This document shows, piece after piece, positions 9,876 through 18,977 of a stretch of 64,000 nt of DNA. A model generated the notes under the pieces. The model did not search any database. It saw only the letters and a list, made by a program, of their open reading frames with translations, and was not told where the DNA came from. How positions within the stretch are numbered: position 1 is the first letter of the stretch; each line of letters begins with the position of its first letter. The stretch lies in assembly GCA_045542735.1 (NCBI GenBank), contig JAZQLQ010000011.1, positions 48,174 to 112,173 of the forward strand, written 5' to 3'. This stretch comes from UBA2882 sp045542735 (lineage in GTDB: Bacteria > Bacillota > Clostridia > Lachnospirales > Lachnospiraceae). The translations under genes were made by a program, and so were the position numbers.

Positions 9876-10378
9876 AGGTTACTCCTGCTTTTTTCGTTTC
9901 CGGTACACATCCGATATATCCGACGTATAACTAAAAATATGCCAAATCCCAGTATACCGCCTAATGTATTCAATATAATATCATCCACATCAAAGGCACC
10001 AAAATGGCTGACCAACTGAAACAGTTCCAGACATAAAGACAACCAAAAACTGTGTAATAGTATTTCCCACCACCGGTCTGCATTGCGGAATGCACTGGGA
10101 ATTAAAACCCCCAATGGTATAAACACCAACACATTACCAAACAGGTTGTCAAATCCGTTCAGGCTATGATAATACTTCAAATACATCCGTATGGTCTTAA
10201 AAGGTGTCAAATTTGCGGTTGCTACACCCATCTTGGCATTGCTTAGTTCCCACTCATCCATAATACTTTTTAACATAGGTATGGGATATTTAAAGACTAT
10301 CAACCAGATCAAGACCACCAAATATACGACAAACAATATACGTGAAATATATATGATCTTACGATTTCCCTTTTTCAC
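9872..10378 (-). CDS. VanZ-like family membrane protein
   Basis: A 168-aa protein with four predicted membrane segments (about 8-27, 82-97, 107-125, 137-155) and the VanZ-family features: LTPFKTI early, GNVLVFIPLGVLIP, and a late DVDDIILNTLGG. In the vancomycin cluster VanZ gives low-level teicoplanin resistance; most chromosomal homologues have no proven role. It begins with GTG at 10378, with AGGAG 14 nt upstream. Its TGA overlaps the next ATG by 4 nt, so it is probably translationally coupled to the ABC exporter, suggesting an envelope or glycolipid/antibiotic theme. Confidence 0.85.
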   Translation of the reverse strand: MKKGNRKIIYISRILFVVYLVVLIWLIVFKYPIPMLKSIMDEWELSNAKMGVATANLTPFKTIRMYLKYYHSLNGFDNLFGNVLVFIPLGVLIPSAFRNADRWWEILLHSFWLSLCLELFQLVSHFGAFDVDDIILNTLGGILGFGIFLVIRRIYRMCTGNEKSRSNL

Positions 10379-10408
10379 AATGTTTTAATATCTCCTAACT
10401 ACTTCTAT

Positions 10409-11152
10409 CTAATAACGCACCCACTGTAAGGTCAAGCCCTTTGCGGGTACCATTTCTCCCGCCTTTGCGCGCTCCTTTGCCGCAAGAATATCCTGCATCT
10501 GTTCCGGCTGTTTCTTACCGGCACCAACCTCCAACAAAGTACCGGTCATAATACGGATCATGTGAAATAAAAACCCGTTGCCACGATAGGTAAATCGGAT
10601 TTCATCTTCCACTTCCTCAATTGTGATGTCATAGATATTTCTGACCGTGGATTTTTTCTTAATTTTCTTGCCGCAAAAACTTTGAAAATCATGTTCACCC
10701 AGAAATGCAGCCGAAGCCTTACGCATGGCATCTACATCCAATGCCTTTTCTGCACCATAGGCATAGACAAAGCGTCTCTCAAATACATTAGGAACCTCAG
10801 CCACACACACACGATATGTATAACACTTCTCCAACGCATGAAACCGGCTGTGAAACGCATCTGACGCACGTGTCACCTTTGTCACCGCAATATCATCCGG
10901 CAAATATTCATTCATATAACGGCAAATCTCCGCCTCCGACATGTCGGTATCCAAATGGGCATTCGCTACCTGACCTTTGGCATGCACACCGGCATCGGTT
11001 CTTCCCGAGCCAATAACTGTCACTTCTTTCCCTGTCATACACTCTAAGATATGCTCCAGCTTTCCCTGTATGGTATTATTTTTGTCTACCTGCTTTTGCC
11101 AACCCGCATAACGGGTTCCGTCATACTGTATCAAAAACTTAAAATTTGCCAT
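10409..11152 (-). CDS. truA: tRNA pseudouridine(38-40) synthase
   Basis: A 247-aa TruA that isomerises uridines 38-40 in the tRNA anticodon arm. The catalytic Asp lies in GSGRTDAGVHAKGQ near residue 53; FLFHMIRIMTGTLLEVG is the conserved C-terminal helix region. The start abuts the stop of the dehydrogenase upstream (stop at 11153), so its ribosome site AGGTG lies inside that gene. Length is normal. Confidence 0.96.
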   Translation of the reverse strand: MANFKFLIQYDGTRYAGWQKQVDKNNTIQGKLEHILECMTGKEVTVIGSGRTDAGVHAKGQVANAHLDTDMSEAEICRYMNEYLPDDIAVTKVTRASDAFHSRFHALEKCYTYRVCVAEVPNVFERRFVYAYGAEKALDVDAMRKASAAFLGEHDFQSFCGKKIKKKSTVRNIYDITIEEVEDEIRFTYRGNGFLFHMIRIMTGTLLEVGAGKKQPEQMQDILAAKERAKAGEMVPAKGLTLQWVRY

Positions 11153-12136
11153 TTAGTACACCTGCCAGGGATTTTCCTTACCTTCCATAAATAAAATACA
11201 ACTCTTGATAGAATCCCGTACAACAGTCTGTGTACAATTATCTGTATAGAACGCCATATGATGTGTTACAGTCACATTGGGCATTGCACGGAGAATACCG
11301 ATGCTGCGGTTGCTCAATACATCATTTTTGTGATCATAATAATAAAGCCCAAACTCATTCTCCACCACATCCAGGCCGGCACCGCCGATTTTGCCGCTTT
11401 CCAAGCCTTCAATCAATGCCTCAGAATCAATGAGACCACCTCTGGCAGTATTGATGAGCACCACGCCATCCTTCATCTTGGCAATGCTTTCCTTATTAAT
11501 CATATGGAAATTCTCGTCGGTCAAGGGTGTATGGAATGTTATGACATCTGCGTCAGTATAGATTTTCTCCAAATCTACATACTCTGCATACTGTTTTACC
11601 TCTTCTTTTTCATATAAATCATATGCTAAAATCTTGCATCCGAATCCACTTAAATTCTGTACCACAGTTTTTCCAATATTTCCGGTGCCAATGACTCCAA
11701 TGGTCAAATCCTTCATTTCTCGTCCCTGATTGCCCATAAGAGTATAATCCTGCAAATCTCCACGTTGTAATATTCTCTTTGCCTTACGGATGGTCATAAG
11801 CATCAGCATCACGGTATAATCAGCCACTCCGTTTGGTCCATAGGGAGAGTTACTTACATGGATGCCGTATTTCTCACAGGCAGCCCTGTCAATATGATCA
11901 TAACCGATGGTACGGGTAGCAATATATTTTACTCCCACGCCTGCCAAAGCCTGAATCAACTCTTCTGTCATTTTAGAGGTAATAATATCAATTGCCTCCG
12001 ATCCTTCTGCTAAATGAATATTATCCATGCTTGGCGCATCGGGACAACATACGATTTTTACGCCGGTCTCCTGCTCCATCTTGCGGAAATTATCCAGTTC
12101 ATCAAAAGGTCTGCAATTAAATACTGTAATCTTCAT
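11153..12136 (-). CDS. D-lactate dehydrogenase / D-2-hydroxyacid dehydrogenase
   Basis: A 327-aa NAD-dependent enzyme reducing pyruvate (or another 2-oxoacid) to the D-hydroxyacid. It has the split catalytic domain with the NAD fold between: GVIGTGNIGKT (near 150), FHTPLTDENFHMI, INTARGGLID with the substrate Arg, the Glu in ENEFGLYYYDH, and the catalytic His in VTHHMAFYT. The ENEFG..YDH segment is typical of fermentative D-LDH. Start 12136 is preferred over in-frame codons upstream because AGAAGGATG is properly spaced from it. Likely a fermentation end-step; substrate assigned by family. Confidence 0.9.
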   Translation of the reverse strand: MKITVFNCRPFDELDNFRKMEQETGVKIVCCPDAPSMDNIHLAEGSEAIDIITSKMTEELIQALAGVGVKYIATRTIGYDHIDRAACEKYGIHVSNSPYGPNGVADYTVMLMLMTIRKAKRILQRGDLQDYTLMGNQGREMKDLTIGVIGTGNIGKTVVQNLSGFGCKILAYDLYEKEEVKQYAEYVDLEKIYTDADVITFHTPLTDENFHMINKESIAKMKDGVVLINTARGGLIDSEALIEGLESGKIGGAGLDVVENEFGLYYYDHKNDVLSNRSIGILRAMPNVTVTHHMAFYTDNCTQTVVRDSIKSCILFMEGKENPWQVY

Positions 12137-12171
12137 GATACCCATCCTTCTTTCTGTTCTATCTCTCACTC

Positions 12172-12753
12172 TTACAATAATGTCTCAATGTACGTATAGA
12201 TTTCGTCCCTTCCCTGCTTTGTCAATGCAGAATAAGGCATGATAACAGCTGTAGAGGGAGCTCCCAGTCCCACTCTTACCATTTTCAAGTGCTTGTCCAC
12301 CTGAGAACGCTTGATCTTGTCCAACTTAGTAGCAATAATAACCGGCTCATAGCCCTGTGCCAAGATCCATTCATACATCTGTTTATCATTAGCTGAAGGC
12401 TCATGGCGGATATCAATGAGCAAGAATACCGCCTTCAACTGCTTCGAGGTATGGAGATATCGCTCAATCATCTTTCCCCATTTTGCTTTGACCTCTACGG
12501 AAGCATTGGCATAACCGTATCCCGGCAAATCTACAAAATACAATTCTTCATTGATATTATAAAAATTGATTGTCTGGGTCTTACCGGGCTGCGCAGACGT
12601 TCTCGCATAATTTTTACGGTTCATCAGACCGTTAATCAAAGAGGACTTTCCTACATTACTCTTTCCGGCAAATGCAATCTCCGGCAGGGCATTATCCGGC
12701 AAAGCACTGGTAATCCCACATACAATCTCTAAATTTACACTTTTAATAACCAT
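12172..12753 (-). CDS. engB: Ribosome biogenesis GTPase YsxC/YihA
   Basis: A 193-aa small GTPase needed for 50S ribosome assembly. G1 is GKSNVGKSS, G3 is DLPGYG, G4 is TKLD. The start 12753 has GGAGG 8 nt upstream, replacing an 18-codon longer frame. It follows clpX as in many Firmicutes, but the lon genes usually lying between clpX and engB are absent here. Confidence 0.95.
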   Translation of the reverse strand: MVIKSVNLEIVCGITSALPDNALPEIAFAGKSNVGKSSLINGLMNRKNYARTSAQPGKTQTINFYNINEELYFVDLPGYGYANASVEVKAKWGKMIERYLHTSKQLKAVFLLIDIRHEPSANDKQMYEWILAQGYEPVIIATKLDKIKRSQVDKHLKMVRVGLGAPSTAVIMPYSALTKQGRDEIYTYIETLL

Positions 12754-12795
12754 ACTTATCCTCCGTGGCATCCATAGATACCAACTGTACGCATG

Positions 12796-12826
12796 AAACG
12801 CCGCCATATCATCTACGGCGGCGTTT
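12796..12826 (-). terminator. Intercistronic hairpin between clpX and engB
   Basis: Perfect 10-bp stem AAACGCCGCC/GGCGGCGTTT with an 11-nt loop and no long T run. Located after the clpX stop and before the engB start; more likely a partial attenuator or processing site than a full terminator. Confidence 0.5.
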
Positions 12827-12831
12827 GCAAC

Positions 12832-14085
12832 TTATCTAGCTTTTTTTAACACTTCACGATGAATGATCTCCGGCTCACTTTCGCCCAAAACCGCGCCTTT
12901 TGTAATAATACATGTTGCGATTGTATCATCGGATGGAATACGGTACATAATGTCCATCATGACACGTTCAATAATGGAACGAAGTCCTCTGGCACCTGTT
13001 TTTCTCTCCATTGCCAAGGCAGCAATGGCTCTTACCGCATCCTCTTCAAAAATGAGTTCTACCTCATCCATTTCAAACAATTTCTGGTATTGCTTAATCA
13101 GTGCATTCTTGGGCTCGGTCAAAATCTTAACCAAAGCTTCCTCATCCAAGCCTTCCAGGGAAATGGTAATGGGTACACGACCAACGAACTCAGGAATCAA
13201 TCCATATTTTACCAAATCCTGTGCAGTCGCTTCTTTTAAAAGTGCACCTACATCCTTATTGCTCTTGCTGACAATCTGTGTGTTAAAACCAATTGCCTTT
13301 CTGTCCAAACGAGCCTCAACCACTTTTTCAAGTCCGTCAAAAGCTCCGGCACAGATAAACAAAATATTGCTTGTGTCAATCTGCAAAAGTTCCTGATGGG
13401 GATGCTTACGTCCACCCTGAGGGGGTACGCTTGCAACCGTTCCTTCAATAATCTTAAGCAATGCCTGCTGTACACCTTCACCGGATACATCTCTGGTGAT
13501 GGATACATTCTCGCCTTTCTTGGTAATCTTATCAATCTCATCGATATAAACAATACCAAGCTGGGCTTTCTCAATGTCATAATCTGCTGCCTGAATCAGC
13601 TTCAACAAAATATTCTCTACATCTTCGCCTACATAGCCTGCTTCTGTCAAAGTAGTAGCATCTGCAATGGCAAAGGGCACATTGATAATCTTTGCTAAAG
13701 ATTGTGCCAGATAGGTCTTACCGGAACCGGTAGGTCCTACCATGATAATATTACTTTTTTGCAATTCTACATCCAGGTTTTTATCTGCCGTAACCCTTTT
13801 GTAATGATTGTATACTGCGACAGAAAGAGTTTTCTTTGCATCATCCTGACCGATGACATACTCATCCAGGAATTCTTTAATCTGAATGGGTTTTAAAAGA
13901 TTGATCTCCATCTTTTCATCCAGAAACTCTTCCTCAAATTCCTCTTCAATGATCTCACTGCAAAGATCTACACATTCGTCACAAATATACGCCCCATCCT
14001 GGCCGGCAATTAATTTTCTTACCTGCTCCTGGGTCTTATTACAAAAAGAACATCTGATTTTATCCTGTGGGGTTCTTCCTGCCAT
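12832..14085 (-). CDS. clpX: ATP-dependent Clp protease ATP-binding subunit ClpX
   Basis: A 417-aa AAA+ unfoldase that feeds substrates to ClpP. The N-terminal C4 zinc finger is CSFCNKTQ...CDECVDLC (about 12-40). Walker A is GPTGSGKT, Walker B is IVYIDEIDKI, followed by the sensor and RKIG-type pore region EFVGRVPI and the C-terminal small domain with KTGARGLRSI. Start ATG 14085 with GGAG; 18 nt separates it from clpP, so they are cotranscribed. Confidence 0.98.
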   Translation of the reverse strand: MAGRTPQDKIRCSFCNKTQEQVRKLIAGQDGAYICDECVDLCSEIIEEEFEEEFLDEKMEINLLKPIQIKEFLDEYVIGQDDAKKTLSVAVYNHYKRVTADKNLDVELQKSNIIMVGPTGSGKTYLAQSLAKIINVPFAIADATTLTEAGYVGEDVENILLKLIQAADYDIEKAQLGIVYIDEIDKITKKGENVSITRDVSGEGVQQALLKIIEGTVASVPPQGGRKHPHQELLQIDTSNILFICAGAFDGLEKVVEARLDRKAIGFNTQIVSKSNKDVGALLKEATAQDLVKYGLIPEFVGRVPITISLEGLDEEALVKILTEPKNALIKQYQKLFEMDEVELIFEEDAVRAIAALAMERKTGARGLRSIIERVMMDIMYRIPSDDTIATCIITKGAVLGESEPEIIHREVLKKAR

Positions 14086-14103
14086 TTGTAAGCTCCTGTT
14101 TCT

Positions 14104-14706
14104 TTATTTCTGCTCTGCATCAGCTTCTCTGTTGGTTACAATACGGTCTACAATGCCGTATGCCAGAGCTTCTTCTGCACTCATCCAGTTGTCTCTTTCG
14201 GTATCTGCAGCGACTACCTCAATATCTTTTCCGGTATTTTCTGCCAAGATACGGTTTAATCTGTCTTTTGTCTTTAAGATATGCTTTGCTGCAATCTCAA
14301 TCTCGGTTGCCTGACCTCTGGAACCGCCGGAAGGCTGATGAATCATAACCTCCGCATTGGGAAGAATCAATCTCTTGCCTTTTGTACCACCGGCTAAAAG
14401 GAAGGCTCCCATGCTGGCTGCCATACCCATACAAATAGTGCTGACATCACATTTGATATACTTCATCGTATCATAAATAGCCATGCCTGCAGTTACACTA
14501 CCACCGGGAGAATTGATGTAAAGGTGAATATCCTTATCGGGATCTTCTGCCTCTAAAAACAACATCTGCGCAACAATCACGTTTGCTGACACATCTGTCA
14601 CTTCTTCTCCGAGGAAAATAATTCTGTCTTTTAAAAGTCTTGAATAGATATCGTAAGAACGCTCTCCACGGCTTGTCTGTTCAATGACATAAGGTACTAA
14701 GCTCAT
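14104..14706 (-). CDS. clpP: ATP-dependent Clp protease proteolytic subunit ClpP
   Basis: A 200-aa serine protease of normal length. The catalytic Ser is in GMAASMGAFLL (near 98), His in EVMIHQPSGG (near 123) and Asp in the VAADTERDNWM segment (near 170). GGAGG precedes the ATG. It lies between tig and clpX, the standard Firmicutes order. Confidence 0.98.
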   Translation of the reverse strand: MSLVPYVIEQTSRGERSYDIYSRLLKDRIIFLGEEVTDVSANVIVAQMLFLEAEDPDKDIHLYINSPGGSVTAGMAIYDTMKYIKCDVSTICMGMAASMGAFLLAGGTKGKRLILPNAEVMIHQPSGGSRGQATEIEIAAKHILKTKDRLNRILAENTGKDIEVVAADTERDNWMSAEEALAYGIVDRIVTNREADAEQK

Positions 14707-14737
14707 TTGAATTCCTCCTTGTCATATTTTCTGATTA

Positions 14738-16024
14738 TTATTTTTCTTTTGCATTCTCTGTTACAAACTCTGCTGCTTTTGTAACTGCCAAGTCTTTCAT
14801 AATCTCTTCTTTGCCGGCATCACCGATCATCTCTTTTACCTGATCTGCTTCCATCTTGTAAGCTTCTGCCAGTCTTGCAACTTCTTTGTCGAAATCTTCT
14901 TCGCTTGCTTCGATCTTCTCAGCTTCTACAATTGCTTCCAATACCAATCTGGACTGGATTCTCTTTAATGCCTGAGGTTTGATCTGCTCTTCTAACATAG
15001 CAATGTTGCTACCTGTCAACTGCATATACTGCTCAAAGGAAAGACCCTGCATCTGGATACGCTGTGCAAATTCATCAACCATCTGTCTCTGAACTGTTGC
15101 AACATAAGCATCGGGAATTTCCATCTCAGTTGCTTCGATCACTGCCTCGATAGCTGCCATTTCTTTTTTATCTTTTGCGTCTTTTTCTTTTCTTTCTACA
15201 ATGTTTTTCTTAACATCTTCTTTGTATTCAGCCAAAGTATCAAACTCGGAAACTTCAGATGCAAATTCATCATCCAACTCAGGAAGTTCTTTTTCTTTGA
15301 TATCTTTGATTGTTACCTTAAATAAAGCAGGTTTGCCTGCAAGATCAGGTGCATGGTACTCTTCGGGGAAAGTTACATTTACATCAACTTCTTCACCGAT
15401 GTTTTTACCGATTAACTGATCTTCGAATGTATCAATGAAGGAATGGGAACCGATAACTAAATCATAGTCCTCACCTTTACCGCCTTCAAATGCGACACCG
15501 TCAACAAATCCTTCAAAATCGATAACTGCTGTGTCTTTATCCTGAACAGGACGACCTTCTACGGATTTGATACGTGCATTGTTTTCTCTTTCTCTGTCGA
15601 TAACTGCATTGATTTCATCTTCTGTTACTTCTGTGTCAACTTTTTCAATCTTCACACCTTTGTATTTGCCCAGTTTTACTTCGGGTTTTAATGCAACAGT
15701 TGCAGTAAATACGAAATCTTTACCAACCTCTAAAGTAACTACATCGATTTCAGGAGAAGAAACGATTTCTTCATCACATTCATCATATGCTTTTTCGTAT
15801 GCTGTAGGAATTACAGAGTTTGCTGCCTCTTCTAAGAAAACACCCTTACCATACATTTTTTCAATCATCGCTCTGGTAGCTTTTCCTTTACGGAAGCCGG
15901 GGATGTTGAAGCTGTTTTTATTTTTCTGATAAGCAGCTTCGATTGCTTTTTCCATCTGCTCTGCAGGTACTTCAATGGTCAGTTTTGCCATATTTTTTTC
16001 TAATTTTTCAACTTTTACGCTCAT
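14738..16024 (-). CDS. tig: Trigger factor, ribosome-bound chaperone
   Basis: A 428-aa chaperone that binds near the ribosomal exit tunnel. The N-terminal domain carries the ribosome-binding signature FNIPGFRKGKA (about 40-50), followed by the FKBP-like prolyl isomerase domain (VIDFEGFVDGVAFEGGKG, about 155-240) and the helical C-terminal chaperone domain. Start 16024 (MSVKVEKLEKN) has AGGAGG 13 nt upstream; the 32-codon extension further up is not supported. First gene of the tig-clpP-clpX unit. Confidence 0.97.
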   Translation of the reverse strand: MSVKVEKLEKNMAKLTIEVPAEQMEKAIEAAYQKNKNSFNIPGFRKGKATRAMIEKMYGKGVFLEEAANSVIPTAYEKAYDECDEEIVSSPEIDVVTLEVGKDFVFTATVALKPEVKLGKYKGVKIEKVDTEVTEDEINAVIDRERENNARIKSVEGRPVQDKDTAVIDFEGFVDGVAFEGGKGEDYDLVIGSHSFIDTFEDQLIGKNIGEEVDVNVTFPEEYHAPDLAGKPALFKVTIKDIKEKELPELDDEFASEVSEFDTLAEYKEDVKKNIVERKEKDAKDKKEMAAIEAVIEATEMEIPDAYVATVQRQMVDEFAQRIQMQGLSFEQYMQLTGSNIAMLEEQIKPQALKRIQSRLVLEAIVEAEKIEASEEDFDKEVARLAEAYKMEADQVKEMIGDAGKEEIMKDLAVTKAAEFVTENAKEK

Positions 16025-16087
16025 GTTTCTTAATTTTCCTCCTAAAAACTCTTGTAAGTATCTGTACATACTCACAGTCATTTTAGC

Positions 16088-16116
16088 ATTATAGCACAAC
16101 ACGCAGGAAAATACTA
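16088..16116 (-). promoter_or_regulatory. Extended -10 promoter of tig-clpPX
   Basis: Minus strand TGC-TATAAT (-10 at 16093-16088) with a weak TAGTAT 17 nt upstream (16116-16111), 64 nt before tig. The TGn extension compensates for the poor -35. Confidence 0.55.
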
Positions 16117-16145
16117 GCATTTTTTCCTTGCAAATTCATCGCATT

Positions 16146-16409
16146 TTATTGCTTTTTTCCGTAAATCACCTTAGATGTAATTCCTTTACACATTCCCAAT
16201 TTACCGGACAGGGCATTGATCTTTTCTTCCGGCGCATCCACAACTACACTGATGACATTCACGCCCTCTTTCACGCGGGGAAGTCCCATTCTGCCCACAA
16301 TATATTCACCGGCTTCATGTAAAATATTATTCATGCGCTCAACCGATTCCGCCTCTTCTACAATAATCCCAATCAATGCAATTCTGGTTTTCATTTCTGT
16401 AGGTTCCAT
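16146..16409 (-). CDS. TM1266-type small ACT-like protein (iron-only hydrogenase system regulator family)
   Basis: An 87-aa protein with a beta-alpha-beta ACT/NikR-like ferredoxin fold: RIALIGIIVEE, a helix ending NNILHEAGEYIVGRMGLP, and INVISVVVDAPEE-like strands. This matches the family named iron-only hydrogenase system regulator, known from genomic association with HydE/F/G; a biochemical role is not established. The start at 16409 has GGGAGG 7 nt upstream and lies inside the end of the ABC gene (19-nt overlap), so it is tightly coupled to the transporter. No hydrogenase or maturase gene is in this window. Confidence 0.75.
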   Translation of the reverse strand: MEPTEMKTRIALIGIIVEEAESVERMNNILHEAGEYIVGRMGLPRVKEGVNVISVVVDAPEEKINALSGKLGMCKGITSKVIYGKKQ

Positions 16410-17776
16410 ATATTACCTCCCAACAAACCGGCATCCGTTTCATCATGTGTTGCCACAAGCATGGTTCTTCCATTTCTATACCGGTTTATAAAATCCGCCG
16501 TTTTTCTTTTATTCTCCTCATCCAAACCTGCAAAGGGCTCATCTAACAGTATGATAGTGTCTTTATCATACATGCGATAAAGCAAAGTTCGAAGCAGTGC
16601 CACTCTTCGCTTCATTCCCCCACTCAAAGATGAGGTCTTTTGATATAAACACTCTGAAGGCAAAATTTCTTCAGCAATTTTTGATACTTCTTCTATAGAG
16701 TATCCCTTGTCTTTATTAGTTGACATAATATTCGTTATGGTAAATTCATTTTCCAACAACCGGTTTTCTTGAAATAAGTATGACACATCTGCCACTGTTA
16801 TCTCACCTTCATCCGGTTGTTCCAATCCTGCCAACATCCGCAACAGGGTTGTCTTACCGATTCCGGACTCACCCATCAATAAGATACAGTCACCGGCATT
16901 AATATTCTTTGATATTTCGGACAAAACCCGGTTATCTCCAAATGCTTTGGACACTTGACGAATTTCAATCCCAACCGGCTGACCGGATACATCCGCTGCC
17001 ACTTTTTCTCTCCCTTGCCTATTTTGCAATTTATGCACACCGACCGGTCTACGGCAGAGTTTCAGCAAACACAAAATAATTTTTTCCATACAAAAACTTA
17101 ACACAATCAGGGCAAGCGTCCATGCAAACAGTCCCGGCGTATCCAAATATATCTTAGACATATAGATGCGTTCGCCGATGGAATACTCCGGCATACCAAT
17201 CACTTCTGCTGCCGCTCCCGATTTAAATGCCATGCCGATAGATATCTCCATCCCGGAAATCAAATAGTTTGCTACAGCCGGACGATAAATATAAACCGCC
17301 TTTTTCCAACTATCCATACAAAAAACTTCTGCCATCTCTTTTAATCGGAAATCCACAGATTTTAACCCATTCTCTGTACTGACACATGCATTGGGCAATA
17401 CCACAAAGAAACTAATCCATACCGACAGATTGTCCGCTCCCTGCCAGATTAAAAGTAACACTACAAAGCTTGCCACAGGTACGGATTTCATCACGGAAAG
17501 AATCGGTTCAAACACTTCCTTTGCCACGGAAAAACGATAACACAATGCCCCCAGCAAAACTCCCAAGACAAAAGCCAATACAAATCCTGTCAGAATCCGT
17601 CCCAAAGATGCCAGACAAACCTGATAAAAACCGGTTCCTGCCATTAACTTAAGCAAGGCCCCGCTAACTTCCACGGGACCTGCCAATAAAATATCATTAT
17701 CAACGATGACGGCTGCTACTTGCCATAAGCACAGCCATATACATATTATTAAACCTTTACGAATACTCTTTTTCAT
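16391..17776 (-). CDS. Fused ABC permease-ATPase, NitT/TauT-type importer
   Basis: A 461-aa fusion. Residues about 1-245 are a SsuC/TauC-like permease (five to six helices, EAA loop around AEVFCMDSWKKAVYIYRPA). Residues about 265-461 are a short ATPase with Walker A GESGIGKTT, signature LSGGMKRR, Walker B IILLDEPFAGLD and His loop ATHDE. Permease and ATPase are normally separate polypeptides, so the fusion is unusual. It sits 21 nt after the binding-protein gene and overlaps the TM1266-type gene. Nitrate, sulfonate and thiamin-precursor importers share this architecture; the substrate here is unknown. Confidence 0.87.
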   Translation of the reverse strand: MKKSIRKGLIICIWLCLWQVAAVIVDNDILLAGPVEVSGALLKLMAGTGFYQVCLASLGRILTGFVLAFVLGVLLGALCYRFSVAKEVFEPILSVMKSVPVASFVVLLLIWQGADNLSVWISFFVVLPNACVSTENGLKSVDFRLKEMAEVFCMDSWKKAVYIYRPAVANYLISGMEISIGMAFKSGAAAEVIGMPEYSIGERIYMSKIYLDTPGLFAWTLALIVLSFCMEKIILCLLKLCRRPVGVHKLQNRQGREKVAADVSGQPVGIEIRQVSKAFGDNRVLSEISKNINAGDCILLMGESGIGKTTLLRMLAGLEQPDEGEITVADVSYLFQENRLLENEFTITNIMSTNKDKGYSIEEVSKIAEEILPSECLYQKTSSLSGGMKRRVALLRTLLYRMYDKDTIILLDEPFAGLDEENKRKTADFINRYRNGRTMLVATHDETDAGLLGGNIWNLQK

Positions 17777-17797
17777 ACTTCACATCAAATTGTCCGA

Positions 17798-18808
17798 TTA
17801 ACGGATGGTATAAAAGTCATCACCGGGCATTGCTCCACCGATAAATTCAGGGTTCTGCTCATACAAAGTGGTCAGATAACCACTTAACGCCTGCTTCATT
17901 TCCTCGCCGTCAATATATGTGATGTTGCACTTGGGCATTGCCTTTGCTGCCACCGGTGCCTTCTCTACAATACCTCTGGCTGCCACCAACTCTGCCGCCT
18001 CTTCCACATTGGTGTTGGCAAATACTGCACTGGCTTCGTGCTCTTCCATAAAGACATCAACCGCTTCCGGATGCTCATTTAAAAACGCGGTTCTGACAAC
18101 TGTAACACCGGTTACAAGACCGTTGCCGTCATTGCACGCTTCCCATTCCGCATTGATATCCAATACAATCTGTAACTGCTCGTTCTGCGCACATGCTGCA
18201 GTCACAAAAGGCTGAGGCAACAATCCGATACCATCCGGATTCTCTTTTAATACAGCTGCTACTTCTGTTGCTTCTGATTTATATTCCAAAGTCACTTCGC
18301 TTAAATCAATATCATGCTGAGCCAATAAATACTGCAAGGCATAATCCGGTGTAGTACCCTTTCCTGTCAGATAAATGGTCTTACCTTTTAAATCAGCCAC
18401 AGATGCAATGGAATCATCAGCCGATACGACATATAAAACACCTAGGGTATTGATATCAATAACAGTAATAGCACCTTCACTTTTTTGATAAAGGTTTGCA
18501 GCCGCATTGGCAGGCAGCAACGCAATATCCATATCGCCCTTAATCATCATAGGCATGATTTCGTCTGCTCCGGTCATCATGTTAAATTCATAATTTCCTT
18601 TTGCAGTTCCATCCTCTGCATCTTGCCACAGTTTCACAAGACCCATGGTTGTGGGACCTTTCATAGCTGCCACTCTGACCACTACATCATCCGCCGGTAC
18701 TTCTGCTGCATTCTGCGCTTCCGGTTGTGTATCCGTGCCTGCGCATCCGCAAAGAAGGCTCACAGACAGAGCCATTGTCAGTAACAATGTCATTATTTTT
18801 TTCTTCAT
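17798..18808 (-). CDS. Lipoprotein substrate-binding protein, NMT1/NitT-TauT type
   Basis: A 336-aa extracytoplasmic binding lipoprotein. The signal has lipobox LLCGCAG with the lipidated Cys near residue 22. The mature part opens with VRVAAMKGPTTMGLVKLW and contains GDMDIALLPANAAANLY and LKGKTIYLTGKGTTPDYAL, typical of type II binding proteins of the NMT1/TauA kind. It is the first gene of the importer operon and supplies the fused permease-ATPase. GGAGG precedes the start. Confidence 0.88.
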   Translation of the reverse strand: MKKKIMTLLLTMALSVSLLCGCAGTDTQPEAQNAAEVPADDVVVRVAAMKGPTTMGLVKLWQDAEDGTAKGNYEFNMMTGADEIMPMMIKGDMDIALLPANAAANLYQKSEGAITVIDINTLGVLYVVSADDSIASVADLKGKTIYLTGKGTTPDYALQYLLAQHDIDLSEVTLEYKSEATEVAAVLKENPDGIGLLPQPFVTAACAQNEQLQIVLDINAEWEACNDGNGLVTGVTVVRTAFLNEHPEAVDVFMEEHEASAVFANTNVEEAAELVAARGIVEKAPVAAKAMPKCNITYIDGEEMKQALSGYLTTLYEQNPEFIGGAMPGDDFYTIR

Positions 18809-18977
18809 GTCGACCTCCTGATTCTCCGTCGGAACGTATCCTTCGGATTATCTTTATCTAATATTGTTTACACCCTACATTTTATCACTCTTCAGGACAA
18901 AAAGATAGATTTTTTAGCCTTCTTTTGTTACACTGTTTTTAACGTTATTATATGTTAGATTAGAGAAGAGGTTTTTT

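Noticed and set aside
18809..18860. Possible guanidine-II or TPP riboswitch ahead of the NitT/TauT importer
   Set aside because: Two tiny stems of TCCNNNGGA type exist, but the ACGR loops of guanidine-II and the conserved TPP blocks are absent.
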